Positions 52,907 through 60,963 of a DNA stretch of 64,000 nucleotides are shown here, piece after piece. The position numbers and the translations under genes were made by a program. The notes under the pieces were generated by a model. It was not told the DNA's origin and made no database searches. It saw only the letters and a program-made list of their open reading frames with translations. The stretch covers positions 434,001 to 498,000 of the forward strand of contig NZ_CBDFIX010000002.1 in NCBI RefSeq assembly GCF_965248315.1, written 5' to 3'. This stretch comes from Ulvibacterium sp965248315. Its GTDB lineage: Bacteria; Bacteroidota; Bacteroidia; Flavobacteriales; Flavobacteriaceae. Position 1 is the first letter of the stretch. Each line of letters opens with the position of its first letter.

Positions 52907-53260
52907 ATGCGGAAAATATACCACCTAAGCACATGCACTACCTGCCAACGTATTCTCAAAGAGTTGGGACCCTTGGACGGAATAGCGTTACAGGACATAA
53001 AAACGGAGTCCATAACCCCTGCACAATTGGAAGAAATGCATAAGCTATCCAGCAGTTATGAGGCTTTGTTTAGCCGTAGGGCCATGCTTTTTCGCCAGCG
53101 CAATCTTGGGGAGAAAAACCTCACCGAAAACGACTATAAGGATTTAATTTTGGATCATTACACTTTTTTGAAGCGTCCGGTAATTTTGATAGATGACCAG
53201 ATTTTTATTGGAAACAGCAAAAAGGTGGTCGAGGCTGCCAAAGCAGCTTTACACTCTTGA
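52907..53260 (+). CDS. ArsC/Spx-family thioredoxin-fold protein
   Basis: About 117 aa from the ATG at 52907 (MRKIYHLSTCTTCQRILKEL); an ATG three codons earlier is also possible. CTTC (C10, C13) is the ArsC/Spx active-site region, and SRRAMLFRQRNL contains the Arg block of ArsC-like proteins. Bacteroidota members are annotated as arsenate reductase family, but direct arsenate reduction is not shown. Its TGA overlaps the TTG start of the transporter by 4 bp, suggesting translational coupling. Confidence 0.85.
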   Translation: MRKIYHLSTCTTCQRILKELGPLDGIALQDIKTESITPAQLEEMHKLSSSYEALFSRRAMLFRQRNLGEKNLTENDYKDLILDHYTFLKRPVILIDDQIFIGNSKKVVEAAKAALHS

Positions 53261-54153
53261 CCAAACGAACTCTCGCCATATTAGCCGCCGTAGGTGCCAC
53301 AACTATCTATGGCCTTAACCATACCATTGCCAAAGGAGCAATGCCCCACTATATACAACCTTTTGCTTTCATTATGTTCCGTGTTGTAGGGGCGGCCATC
53401 TTGTTTTGGGCAATTTCAATTTTTGGCCCTAAGGAGAAAATTGAAAAAAAGGATTATTTACGAATGTTGGTCTGCGCTGTTCTGGGCATGGGTGTAAATA
53501 TGTTGGTCTTTTTTAAGGGGCTGGCCCTATCAACACCCATCAACAGTGCCGTGTTAATCACGATTACACCTATAATTGTGTTGATATTATCGGCTTTGCT
53601 CATCAAGGAAAAAATCCTCCCCCAAAAAGTTTTGGGTATTGCCATTGGTCTTCTTGGCGCCCTTGGACTTATTGTATTTGGTTCCGAGATTCGGCAGGAT
53701 GCGCCTAATATTCCTTTGGGCAACTTTTTAATTTTTATGAACTCGGTTTTCTATGGCTCCTATCTTATTGTGGCAAAAATATTGATCGCCAAATACCATC
53801 CATTTACCTTTATGAAATGGCTATTTACGCTTGGAATCCTTATTTGTCTGCCTTTTGGGTATACCGAAGTCACCCAAATCGATTGGGCCAACTTGCCTTT
53901 TGACGCGATCTGGCGCATAGCCTTTGTAGTGGTAGGAACCACTTTCTGTACCTATCTCTTTAATATTTTTGCGCTGACACAATTAAAGGCGTCTACCTTG
54001 AGTGCCTTTGTATATGTACAACCGCTTATTGGAATTCTATATGCCGTGGCTACAGGAAAAGACAGTTTAACGACCCTAAAAATAGCAGCGGCCTGTTTGG
54101 TACTTTTGGGTGTCTATTTGGCCAGCAGAAAACCGAGGCCACAATCGAATTAA
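53257..54153 (+). CDS. EamA/DMT family transporter
   Basis: 298 aa with ten predicted membrane spans in two EamA halves (~8-140 and ~155-290). The start is a TTG overlapping the stop of the ArsC-like gene (TTGA). Segments such as ALIGAL-type GLALSTPINSAVLITITPIIVLILSALLIKEKI and STLSAFVYVQPLIGILYA are typical of drug/metabolite exporters. The substrate is unknown. Confidence 0.9.
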   Translation: MTKRTLAILAAVGATTIYGLNHTIAKGAMPHYIQPFAFIMFRVVGAAILFWAISIFGPKEKIEKKDYLRMLVCAVLGMGVNMLVFFKGLALSTPINSAVLITITPIIVLILSALLIKEKILPQKVLGIAIGLLGALGLIVFGSEIRQDAPNIPLGNFLIFMNSVFYGSYLIVAKILIAKYHPFTFMKWLFTLGILICLPFGYTEVTQIDWANLPFDAIWRIAFVVVGTTFCTYLFNIFALTQLKASTLSAFVYVQPLIGILYAVATGKDSLTTLKIAAACLVLLGVYLASRKPRPQSN

Positions 54154-54176
54154 ATAGGTTTATTCTTCCAAGTATC

Positions 54177-54818
54177 TTAAAAAAAAGGCATTTGTCCTTT
54201 TTTACAAATCAATTGCTTTGATTTGTCCAAGTGGTCCTTTATCAGATTTTCGGCCAGGTCGGCATCGCGGTAACGGACGGCCGAAACAATATCCAAATGT
54301 TCCTCCAAGGTCTCCTGTGGCGGGCGCACCAATCCAATCATATCGATACAAACCAAGAGGTTCCCCTTCTGGAACAGGTTGTATAAAAATTCGTTTCCAC
54401 AGTTTTTTATAAGGGATTTATGAAATTCACTATCCGCTCTTTGATAGGCTTCGGTATCGATATTTCCCCTTTCGAAGGGTAATAACAAACTTCGTAACCG
54501 GTCTATTTCAGATTGGGCCGCCCTTTGGGTAAACAATCGGGTCGCCATACTTTCCAAGGCTATGCGACAATCATAGATTTCAATGATTTCCGTAGCGCTG
54601 AATTCCCTGACGATGACCCCTCTACGCGGTATGGATTTAATCAATGATTCGGCTTCGAGCATCTGCAAGGCGGAACGTAAAGGGGTTCTACTAATGCCCA
54701 GTTTGTCGGCCAATTGTTCCTGGACGATTTTTTGGCCCGGCAACAATTTTTTGGAAACAATCATTTTTTTGACCTTCTTATAGGCCTGTTTGCTCAATTC
54801 ATCTGCAGTAATGCGCAT
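54177..54818 (-). CDS. GntR-family regulator, FadR/FCD subfamily
   Basis: 213 aa: winged helix (~1-70, ADKLGISRTPLRSALQMLEAESLIKSIPRRGVIVREF) plus a seven-helix FCD domain (~80-205) with metal-site residues (DSEFHKSLIKNCGN). FCD regulators bind acids or sugar acids and repress catabolic genes. A perfect 27-bp palindrome lies in its promoter (separate entry). No obvious target gene is adjacent; the DMT transporter converges with it. Confidence 0.93.
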   Translation of the reverse strand: MRITADELSKQAYKKVKKMIVSKKLLPGQKIVQEQLADKLGISRTPLRSALQMLEAESLIKSIPRRGVIVREFSATEIIEIYDCRIALESMATRLFTQRAAQSEIDRLRSLLLPFERGNIDTEAYQRADSEFHKSLIKNCGNEFLYNLFQKGNLLVCIDMIGLVRPPQETLEEHLDIVSAVRYRDADLAENLIKDHLDKSKQLICKKGQMPFF

Positions 54819-54822
54819 ACTT

Positions 54823-54859
54823 CAAAAATACTAAATTTTGTATACGGTATACAAAATTT
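54823..54859 (-). promoter_or_regulatory. Promoter and 27-bp palindromic operator of the GntR gene
   Basis: Palindrome arms AAATTTTGTATAC (54833-54845) and GTATACAAAATTT (54847-54859) around one G. On the minus strand TTG (54854-54852), a 21-bp spacer and TATTTTTG (54830-54823), whose end is 4 bp before the ATG. The operator covers the spacer and the -33 box, so bound protein would block RNA polymerase: autorepression on a nearly leaderless message. Confidence 0.8.
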
Positions 54860-54876
54860 AAGCTATAATTGTTTTG

Positions 54877-54903
54877 TTTCACCACACTAAGATTGTGGTG
54901 GAA
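54877..54903 (-). terminator. Hairpin downstream of the DUF763 gene
   Basis: Arms TTTCACCACA and TGTGGTGGAA pair around a 7-nt loop, 40 bp past the DUF763 stop. There is no proper T run, so it is at best a weak terminator. Confidence 0.45.
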
Positions 54904-54942
54904 GCTTAAATGGAAATGATACTTTATAAAATGAAAAGCGTT

Positions 54943-56166
54943 CTATTCGTCCTTGTTGGCATCAAATAAATTCAGCTGGAGGCTGCTTTTTGGCCTAGCA
55001 AACCCATAAATGCTTCGCCCCCCATATTTATAGGATTCCTCTTTTTCCTTTTTGACCAAAGCCTCAAAATTCGCATTCGGTTGAAAACCCTTTTCAGCCT
55101 TTTGGGCCAAATCCGTAAGTTTATGAATAGCCTTAATTTTATCCGTATTACCGATTTTTGCATGTTGGACCGCGTCCTTCAGACCGGCAATGGTTTCATC
55201 ATATACTTTGGCGGGTACCGGAAATGGAGTGGCGTCCTTGCCTCCATGGGCAAAGGCAAAACGGGCGGGATCCGAAAATCGCGATGGTGTCCCATGGATA
55301 ATTTCACTTACCAAGGTCAATGATTGTAAGGTTCGAGGGCCCATCCCTTTGAGTAACAAAAGCTCTTCAAATGTTTTTGTTTCATTCTCCTGCGCCAACC
55401 AGAGGATACTGCCTAAACGTTTTAGGTCTACGTCCTTTGCTTGGACTTCATGGTATGTGGGTACAAATAGATGTGGTAATTCCTTCAATATCCTGTCAGG
55501 GTGTTCCTTGGAAACATCCATGACAGACTTTCGGGTAGCCCTGGCCTCCTTGTGTACCAAGTTTAGAATAGAACCCTGATTTTTTCCGCATATGGCTGTA
55601 TGCGGTTCCTCCACAAAAGAGTTCAGGTTTCCGGAATGCCAATGATACCTTCGTGCCATACCATTTGAGTTGTGCATTCCCTGTTGGATTACGGACCATT
55701 TACCCGTATCGCTTACCACAAAATTGTGTAAGTAAAGGTTAAAACCATCCTGTAAGGCGGTGTTATCCACCTTGGCACTTAGCTTGCTACATTGGGCCAA
55801 ATGATTACCATCCAATCCAGTTTTATAGCCTACTTCTAGAAGTTCTTTTGGAGTGTGGAGGGATTTCTTCCCTTTTCCACCACATATGTAGATTCCCAAT
55901 TCCTTTGAAACAGGATTGACTGCCTGCTTTAATGCACGCATAACGGCAGTGGTTACCCCAGAGGAGTTCCAGTCCATTCCAATGACCGTTCCAAAACTCT
56001 GAAACCAAAAGGGATTTGCCAACCGCTCCAGAAAATCGTCCTTTCCATTTTGGATAATAATGGCCTCTACAAGAGGTAAGGTAAGTTGTTTCATCCTGCT
56101 AAAGAGCCATGGTGGAATGGCCCCGCCATGCAATGCCAAATCTGCCGTACCCGAGCGCTGCATCAT
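54943..56166 (-). CDS. DUF763 family protein
   Basis: 407 aa. It starts MMQRSGTADLALHGGAIPPWLFSRMKQLTLPLVEAIIIQNG, the family signature, and has an internal helix-hairpin-helix-like LLLKGMGPRTLQSLTLVSEIIHGTPSRF (~275-300). A Cys-containing AICGKNQGSILNLVHKEA is conserved. The family is scattered across archaea and bacteria and has no known function. The hairpin motif suggests nucleic-acid binding. A TATATTTG -7 box is at 56190-56183, 16 bp upstream. Confidence 0.85.
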   Translation of the reverse strand: MMQRSGTADLALHGGAIPPWLFSRMKQLTLPLVEAIIIQNGKDDFLERLANPFWFQSFGTVIGMDWNSSGVTTAVMRALKQAVNPVSKELGIYICGGKGKKSLHTPKELLEVGYKTGLDGNHLAQCSKLSAKVDNTALQDGFNLYLHNFVVSDTGKWSVIQQGMHNSNGMARRYHWHSGNLNSFVEEPHTAICGKNQGSILNLVHKEARATRKSVMDVSKEHPDRILKELPHLFVPTYHEVQAKDVDLKRLGSILWLAQENETKTFEELLLLKGMGPRTLQSLTLVSEIIHGTPSRFSDPARFAFAHGGKDATPFPVPAKVYDETIAGLKDAVQHAKIGNTDKIKAIHKLTDLAQKAEKGFQPNANFEALVKKEKEESYKYGGRSIYGFARPKSSLQLNLFDANKDE

Positions 56167-56182
56167 AGTTATGGAATATCAC

Positions 56183-56190
56183 CAAATATA
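56183..56190 (-). promoter_or_regulatory. -7 element TATATTTG of the DUF763 gene
   Basis: Minus-strand TAnnTTTG ending 16 bp before the start codon; a TTG (56215-56213) lies 22 bp upstream, slightly long spacing. Suggests the gene has its own promoter despite following the thioesterase gene. Confidence 0.5.
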
Positions 56191-56228
56191 TGGAATTTTT
56201 CCAATATTTGATCAACTCCAAGAGATGA

Positions 56229-56702
56229 TTAAAGATCCTGCGGCGTCTTGGCAAATTTTCGGGTATCCTCTTTTGTAAGAATTCGAAAGTCTTTTGGTTT
56301 TTCCGTTGAATTGAATACTTGAAGTAACTCCTGGGGAAGACCAATCAGTTTTCGGGTTTCCAAGCTCGTCCATGCCCCCATCATCTCACAATAGGCCACA
56401 TTTCTTCCCTTGGCATCATAAAAATTATGGTGGAACTCGAAGAATTTTCCATCCTCGCTCATCCCCATCACTTCCAGCGAGACGCGTATGGGTTTTCCGG
56501 GAAAAACCTCCTTGAAATAATACATGTGCTCATAAAAAACGACCGGGCCAATTTGATACTTTGCCATCATCCTTTGGTCAAAATCCAGTTCCATGAGATA
56601 ACTCATACGGGCATGGCTCATAAAATTGATATAGGCGCTATTGGCCAAGTGTCTATTGGCATCAACATCGCTCCAACGAACTTCGAATTCCTTTAGGTAC
56701 AT
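56229..56702 (-). CDS. Acyl-CoA thioesterase, 4HBT family
   Basis: 157 aa hotdog-fold enzyme. EVRWSDVDANRHLANSAYINFMSHARMSYL carries the catalytic Asp region, and the length fits the single-domain family. It hydrolyses acyl-CoA thioesters; chain length is not predictable by eye. It is possibly its own transcript, with a CAAAAATA (TATTTTTG) box at 56744-56737. Confidence 0.9.
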   Translation of the reverse strand: MYLKEFEVRWSDVDANRHLANSAYINFMSHARMSYLMELDFDQRMMAKYQIGPVVFYEHMYYFKEVFPGKPIRVSLEVMGMSEDGKFFEFHHNFYDAKGRNVAYCEMMGAWTSLETRKLIGLPQELLQVFNSTEKPKDFRILTKEDTRKFAKTPQDL

Positions 56703-56809
56703 TTTTTCAACTTTTGTTATGCATGCATAAAAGTTTCAAAAATACATCCTTTTAGAAAAACAAAAACATAGCTTACGTTAATTTTACCGTTTCAACCGTT
56801 TTAGGAGTT

Positions 56810-56911
56810 TCATTGAAGTCCTCTTAGTAAGGATTGAATATGCCAAAGTGGTGTTCCGTTATCGCCACACTTGTAGATATGCTCTTTAGGAACGATTGTT
56901 GATCCGTCCAT
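56810..56911 (-). CDS. Possible 33-aa ORF downstream of the thioredoxin-like gene
   Basis: ATG at 56911 opens 33 codons (MDGSTIVPKEHIYKCGDNG ...), and the same frame is open 8 codons upstream. It lies 35 bp after the stop of the secreted thioredoxin-like gene, same direction. It could be a small protein or a remnant. Weakly supported. Confidence 0.3.
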   Translation of the reverse strand: MDGSTIVPKEHIYKCGDNGTPLWHIQSLLRGLQ

Positions 56912-56945
56912 GATACTTACCTTGGTGCCTCCGGTTTCATCCTAC

Positions 56946-57428
56946 TTAATCCTCCAAAGCTTCTAGCATTTGCTTTGGGGAAAGGTATTCGAAATATCTT
57001 TCGGTCACTTCAAATTTTTTATTGAGAACAACTATAGCGGGAAGGGAAAAAGGGTAGTTTTCGCGAGAGGCTAGAAGCAAAGGAATGTCATGGGTCGGGT
57101 TTCTTTTCTTTCTCAATTGTTTGTTTACAAAAGTCTCCCCCCCAAATACGATCGTGTCCGTTGTCTCGGCGTTCATTTTTACGGCGTAATAATCGCTGTT
57201 CAATTTGGAAATCACCTTAGAATCCTTGAAAGCAGCCTTATCCATCTTTTTGCAGTAAGCGCACCAGTCAGCGTAAAAATCTATAAAAACCCTCTTTGGC
57301 TTTACGGAAAGTGAGTCTTCCAACTGCTCAAAACTGAGCCAGTCGATATGATTTTCCTGTGCCCCCGCCCAAAAAGAAAAAAGCAGCATCGTACGGCAAA
57401 TAAAACCAATTAATCTATATTTCATCAT
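56946..57428 (-). CDS. Secreted thioredoxin-fold protein
   Basis: About 160 aa from the tandem ATG at 57428/57425 (MMKYRLIGFICRTMLLFSFWAGAQ, signal peptide). A longer frame start would overlap the receptor gene and lack a signal. The thioredoxin motif is WCAYC (RVFIDFYADWCAYCKKMDKAAF), with FSLPAIVVLN as the cis-Pro region. It is the DUF255/thioredoxin-like group, acting in the periplasm as a disulfide reductase or oxidase. It follows the TonB receptor after 85 bp, so it is likely co-transcribed and may act on the receptor's Cys pair or its metal cargo. Confidence 0.85.
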   Translation of the reverse strand: MMKYRLIGFICRTMLLFSFWAGAQENHIDWLSFEQLEDSLSVKPKRVFIDFYADWCAYCKKMDKAAFKDSKVISKLNSDYYAVKMNAETTDTIVFGGETFVNKQLRKKRNPTHDIPLLLASRENYPFSLPAIVVLNKKFEVTERYFEYLSPKQMLEALED

Positions 57429-57513
57429 ATCTTGATAAAAGTCACCTCTACTTTGGGGCTTTAAAGAATTTGGATATGCTGGCCATTGTCCTTCTAAAAA
57501 GCCAATCCCGCCA

Positions 57514-59868
57514 TCAATGCAATTTACCAAACTTTAACCCTAAAAAGAAAGCCCTTGGCGCATCGGGGCCATAAATATAGTCGGAGTCCCGTGTGGGGCC
57601 GGTTTCAAAATCGTCCTGATAGCTATTGAAAAGGTTGGTAACCCCTCCTGAAACGGTAACCATAAAGGAATCGCTGAAATCGAAGTGTTTTTCCAATTTA
57701 ATGTTCAGGTCAAAAAACGCATTGACCTCGTTCAACTCCAAAAACCCTGTATCACTAATTACCCTTGGCACTGTCATTCCTCCCGTATATGTACCCGTAA
57801 CATCTATATTAAAGGCTTCACTGGGAATCCAGGTTGTATTTAGATATCCGTAAAAGTTTGGAACGCGTACAAACTCGTCGATGATGATATCGCTTTCACC
57901 AGGTGTACCATCACTTTCAAAAAGGATTTGGGGTTCGTCCCATTCGGTCCTTTGTAGTGTACCTCCCAGTTGAAAGCGCCATTCCGGATCCGGGGAAACC
58001 CCTAGCTCAAAATTGGAGCCAAACACCCGTGCTCCCTCCCCGTTTCGTACTTCCTCGAGGATGGAGCCATTTCCCAAAACGGCACCTGTGCTTACCAGGG
58101 TAAAAGGGTCTTCCAATGTAGTATAGAAACCTTCTGCCAAAAAGTCTATTTGTAATAAATCTACCGCTTTGGAATAATTCAAAGAAGCTGTAAATGCATT
58201 CGAAAACTCGGTGTCCAAGTCATCGGATAGGATGACAAATTGTGGCTCCCCACCTACACTGGAAATGTGCAGGTCCTCATTAAAGGTCTGGGGGGCTCTG
58301 AATCCCCGCGCATAGCCACCTCGTAAGCGTATTCCCTCGGAAATTTGATACGACAGGGTGAGTCTGGGAGAAAGTGCAGTCTGGCTCAAATCCAATCCCC
58401 TTTCAATACCGCCAATGGCATAATCCCCGTCAACGTTTACATTATCCAATCTTGCCCCTATCAATGCCGTGAAATGGCCTGTGGGTTTCCATTCGTATTG
58501 GGCATAACCTCCCAAGGAATTGACACTTTGGTCGACCAGCCGGTTGTAACCAGGAATCTGGTCTTCAGTGGTGCTATAAATATATTCGGCACCCGCCGTA
58601 AGTACATCGTTGTTTTGAAACGCCTTGGTGAACTGGAAACCGTTGACCCAGGCCAGGTCTTGGGTGGTTCCAAAAGCATTATTGGCCAATAGACTGTCTT
58701 GTCGGGTGCGTGCCCCGCCCAATCCCCCGTAGTAACTGTCGCGATTCGTGTAGGAAGCTGAAGTGTACACTTGTATTTTACGGGTGTCGTCCTTGCTGTT
58801 TACTTCATAATCCGCACCCCCAATAAACGTATCATGGTCGAGTTCCTCGGTAATATCAGTAAATTGTGGTGCTAGGTCCAGACGGTCGCCGCCACGTCGG
58901 TACTCCCGAATCGCGTTTAGGTTTATGGATAACCTGCTTCTATCCGAAGGCTTTACAAAAGCTTTGGCCCCTACCGTGGTATTCCGCAGTTCCACCAATT
59001 CCGTAAAGCCATCATCGTTGGCATCGTAGGCCTCCCTATTTCGGTAGGCTCCGAAAATAGTAACCCCACTGTTGAGGTCATCGGCCACTATAGAGCCGTT
59101 GAAGTTAAGAATACGGTCCAGGGCATTCCCGTCTATCAGGGCCATATTGCTCCCGATTTCCCAAGTGTTCAAAACGGGATCTTTGGTAATGATATTGACG
59201 GTGCCAGCTATAGCATTGGAGCCATAAAGGGCTGAACCTCCACTACGCACGACCTCAACACGTTCAATGATATTGGTGGGAATCTGTTCCAACCCATAAA
59301 CTCCCAAAAGTGAAGTAAATATGGGCCGACTGTTGAGCAGTATTTGGGTATAGGCACCATCCAAGCCGTTTAGGCGTACTTGTGTAAACCCGCAGTTCTG
59401 GCAGTTGGTCTCCACTCTTACGCCCGGTGCAAAATTGAGACCCTCGGCTACAGTAATGGATTGTGTGGCGGTCAACAACCGTGGTTTTAAGGAGGACACT
59501 ACAACAGGGGCATTCCTTCGTTCCACTCGATTTCTAGTAGCGCTAATGACCACCTCTTCCAGACCCAGAACATCTTCCAAGAGCTCAAAATCAACTTCTT
59601 GGCCCATATTTGCCACAACGGTCAATTCCCTGTCTTGGGTCCGGAAGCCCTGTGCCTGTATCACAAGGGTAATACTACCAGTCGGTACATCCAAACGATA
59701 GTTGCCGTCAACATCGGCATTGGTCCCTGCGGTACCACCCTTAACGTAGACGCTGGCAAAAGGTACAGGTTGCCCATTGCTCATAACACTACCTGATATA
59801 GTGGTCTTATCATTTTGGGCCGAAAGTATGGAAGTCAATAAAAGAAGGAGGAAACATATATTTTTCAT
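57514..59868 (-). CDS. TonB-dependent receptor with CxxC in plug; candidate metal receptor
   Basis: 784 aa. Signal to ~residue 18 (LLLLLTSILSAQ), CarboxypepD_reg-like domain (~22-98), plug (~105-230) and barrel ending KFGKLH. The plug has an unusual Cys pair, C156/C159 (RVETNCQNCGFTQVRLNGL), found in a recurrent Bacteroidota receptor subfamily. It is in an operon with a secreted thioredoxin-fold protein and faces a Fur-family gene whose operators lie between them. This context favours uptake of a metal or metallophore (zinc or copper most likely). The ligand is not shown. Confidence 0.88.
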   Translation of the reverse strand: MKNICFLLLLLTSILSAQNDKTTISGSVMSNGQPVPFASVYVKGGTAGTNADVDGNYRLDVPTGSITLVIQAQGFRTQDRELTVVANMGQEVDFELLEDVLGLEEVVISATRNRVERRNAPVVVSSLKPRLLTATQSITVAEGLNFAPGVRVETNCQNCGFTQVRLNGLDGAYTQILLNSRPIFTSLLGVYGLEQIPTNIIERVEVVRSGGSALYGSNAIAGTVNIITKDPVLNTWEIGSNMALIDGNALDRILNFNGSIVADDLNSGVTIFGAYRNREAYDANDDGFTELVELRNTTVGAKAFVKPSDRSRLSINLNAIREYRRGGDRLDLAPQFTDITEELDHDTFIGGADYEVNSKDDTRKIQVYTSASYTNRDSYYGGLGGARTRQDSLLANNAFGTTQDLAWVNGFQFTKAFQNNDVLTAGAEYIYSTTEDQIPGYNRLVDQSVNSLGGYAQYEWKPTGHFTALIGARLDNVNVDGDYAIGGIERGLDLSQTALSPRLTLSYQISEGIRLRGGYARGFRAPQTFNEDLHISSVGGEPQFVILSDDLDTEFSNAFTASLNYSKAVDLLQIDFLAEGFYTTLEDPFTLVSTGAVLGNGSILEEVRNGEGARVFGSNFELGVSPDPEWRFQLGGTLQRTEWDEPQILFESDGTPGESDIIIDEFVRVPNFYGYLNTTWIPSEAFNIDVTGTYTGGMTVPRVISDTGFLELNEVNAFFDLNIKLEKHFDFSDSFMVTVSGGVTNLFNSYQDDFETGPTRDSDYIYGPDAPRAFFLGLKFGKLH

Positions 59869-60159
59869 AGGGGCAATACTCGTTTTGTCGGCAATTTTAA
59901 TACGATTAATTTTAAATAACGTTAACTAATTATAAATAATTATCATATAGTCATAGGGTCGAATAAGGTGTAGGAAGTATCTTTTTATTCCAGTGCATAA
60001 GCCCTTGGTACCGGACTAATAAAGACAATTTCATTCTTTCGGTCGACAAAAGTTTTATCCCATTCCGATTCAATTTGCTTTTGATTTTCTCGATTTTCGG
60101 GTCTCCAGCCCTATGTATGCACCAATGTAAAAGTTGAGGTTTATTCCTTGACTGCTTAA

Positions 60160-60174
60160 TGCAACTAGGTTGCA
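60160..60174. promoter_or_regulatory. Fur/Zur-type operator 1 (TGCAACTAGGTTGCA)
   Basis: Perfect 6-3-6 inverted repeat, readable as 7-1-7 as for Fur-family boxes. It overlaps the right edge of the minus-strand -7 element (60180-60173), so binding would block receptor transcription. Confidence 0.7.
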
Positions 60175-60202
60175 AAAATAAATGATTTACTTGTAAATGC
60201 AA
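60173..60202 (-). promoter_or_regulatory. Promoter driving the TonB receptor operon
   Basis: TTG (60202-60200), 19-bp spacer, TATTTTTG (60180-60173), a good TTG-N19-TAnnTTTG match. Operator 1 overlaps the -7, operator 2 the -33. A ~300-nt leader to the receptor start is implied. Confidence 0.7.
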
Positions 60203-60221
60203 CCGTATTGCAATAAATTTG
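60185..60221 (+). promoter_or_regulatory. Promoter and operator 2 of the Fur-family gene
   Basis: TTG (60191-60193), 20-bp spacer, TAAATTTG (60214-60221); the -7 ends 4 bp before the ATG. Operator 2, TGCAACCGTATTGCA (60198-60212), fills the spacer. An additional palindrome ATTTAC-TT-GTAAAT (60185-60198) overlaps the TTG. Strong evidence for autorepression on a leaderless message. Confidence 0.75.
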
Positions 60222-60225
60222 TGCG

Positions 60226-60612
60226 ATGGGAATATTCAGAAAGACAAAATCGGTGGATGCCTTGCTTAACCTGATCGAGCAGACCGACCAAGCCGTATCC
60301 GTGGTTGAACTAGTGAATAAGCTTCGCTCAAAAATGAACAAAACCACAGTGTACCGGATTCTTAATCGATTGGAAGATGCTGGTACGCTTCATTCCTTTA
60401 TAGGAAGGGATGGATTGAAATGGTATGCCAGGTGCAATGGATGTTCATCTTCACATCACGTTGACGCCCATCCTCATTTTCAATGTCAGGATTGTGGAAA
60501 AACCGTGTGCCTACCAATGGATGTTCCGGTTCCGACCGTTCCAAACCACAAAATTGAATCCGTCTCGCTCTTGTTGATAGGTAGTTGTGAAGATTGTATT
60601 TCTTCGTATTGA
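60226..60612 (+). CDS. Fur/Zur-family transcriptional regulator
   Basis: 128 aa. Winged helix (~8-65: MNKTTVYRILNRLEDAGTLHSF) and a metal domain. HHVDAHPHFQCQDCGKTVCL gives a His-rich sensing strand and C87/C90, pairing with C121/C124 (CEDC) as the structural zinc site; C70-x2-C73 is extra. The His-rich sequence and absence of a clear iron/peroxide context favour a Zur-like zinc sensor, but Fur or PerR type is possible. It likely represses itself and the divergent receptor operon. Confidence 0.9.
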   Translation: MGIFRKTKSVDALLNLIEQTDQAVSVVELVNKLRSKMNKTTVYRILNRLEDAGTLHSFIGRDGLKWYARCNGCSSSHHVDAHPHFQCQDCGKTVCLPMDVPVPTVPNHKIESVSLLLIGSCEDCISSY

Positions 60613-60963
60613 CGCAATCAATAAAAAGATAGTGTAGTTCTTACAAAATTCCATGCGTTCAGGTGATGTTAAAAAGTGGCGGCATTATCAGGTTTTTTTA
60701 ATTCATGATATTCCTTAAAACGTGTATCGGAAGAACGCGATGAAAAAGTCCCCTGGCCTGCCATACAAGTGGTAGAGGGTTTCATGATCTGGGTAAATCG
60801 GGCACTTTTCCCGGGCAAAAATAAGGCTAGACTGGCAACGGTCCGCCAAGGGTAACATAGAAAAAGCCTTGAACAGCTTGGAATGGAACAAGAACAGCGT
60901 CCTTGGGTCGTAGGCTTGGAAAAGGAAAGGATTATGGTTTTTTTACTAATTTAAAAAGCGATA
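60613..60963. other. Gap of 351 bp with no supported gene
   Basis: A plus-strand stretch reads in one frame as ~44 codons (VSEERDEKVPWPAIQVVEGFM... to a stop at ~60858) without a good start, and continues out of frame. It could be a decayed gene. No RNA gene is recognised. Confidence 0.4.

Larger units (their letters stand above)
59869..60225. other. Regulatory region between the TonB receptor and Fur-family genes
   Basis: 357 bp with two operators, two divergent promoters and an ~300-nt presumed 5' leader of the receptor. A minus-strand frame (60202-59951) has a protein-like C-terminal part (KLLSTERMKLSLLVRYQGL) but begins upstream of the predicted transcript start. I do not call it a gene. 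Confidence 0.6.

Noticed and set aside
59951..60202. 83-codon minus-strand frame in the regulatory region
   Set aside because: Its ATG is inside operator 2 and upstream of the likely transcription start, so the full frame cannot be translated from the receptor transcript. Only its tail looks protein-like.
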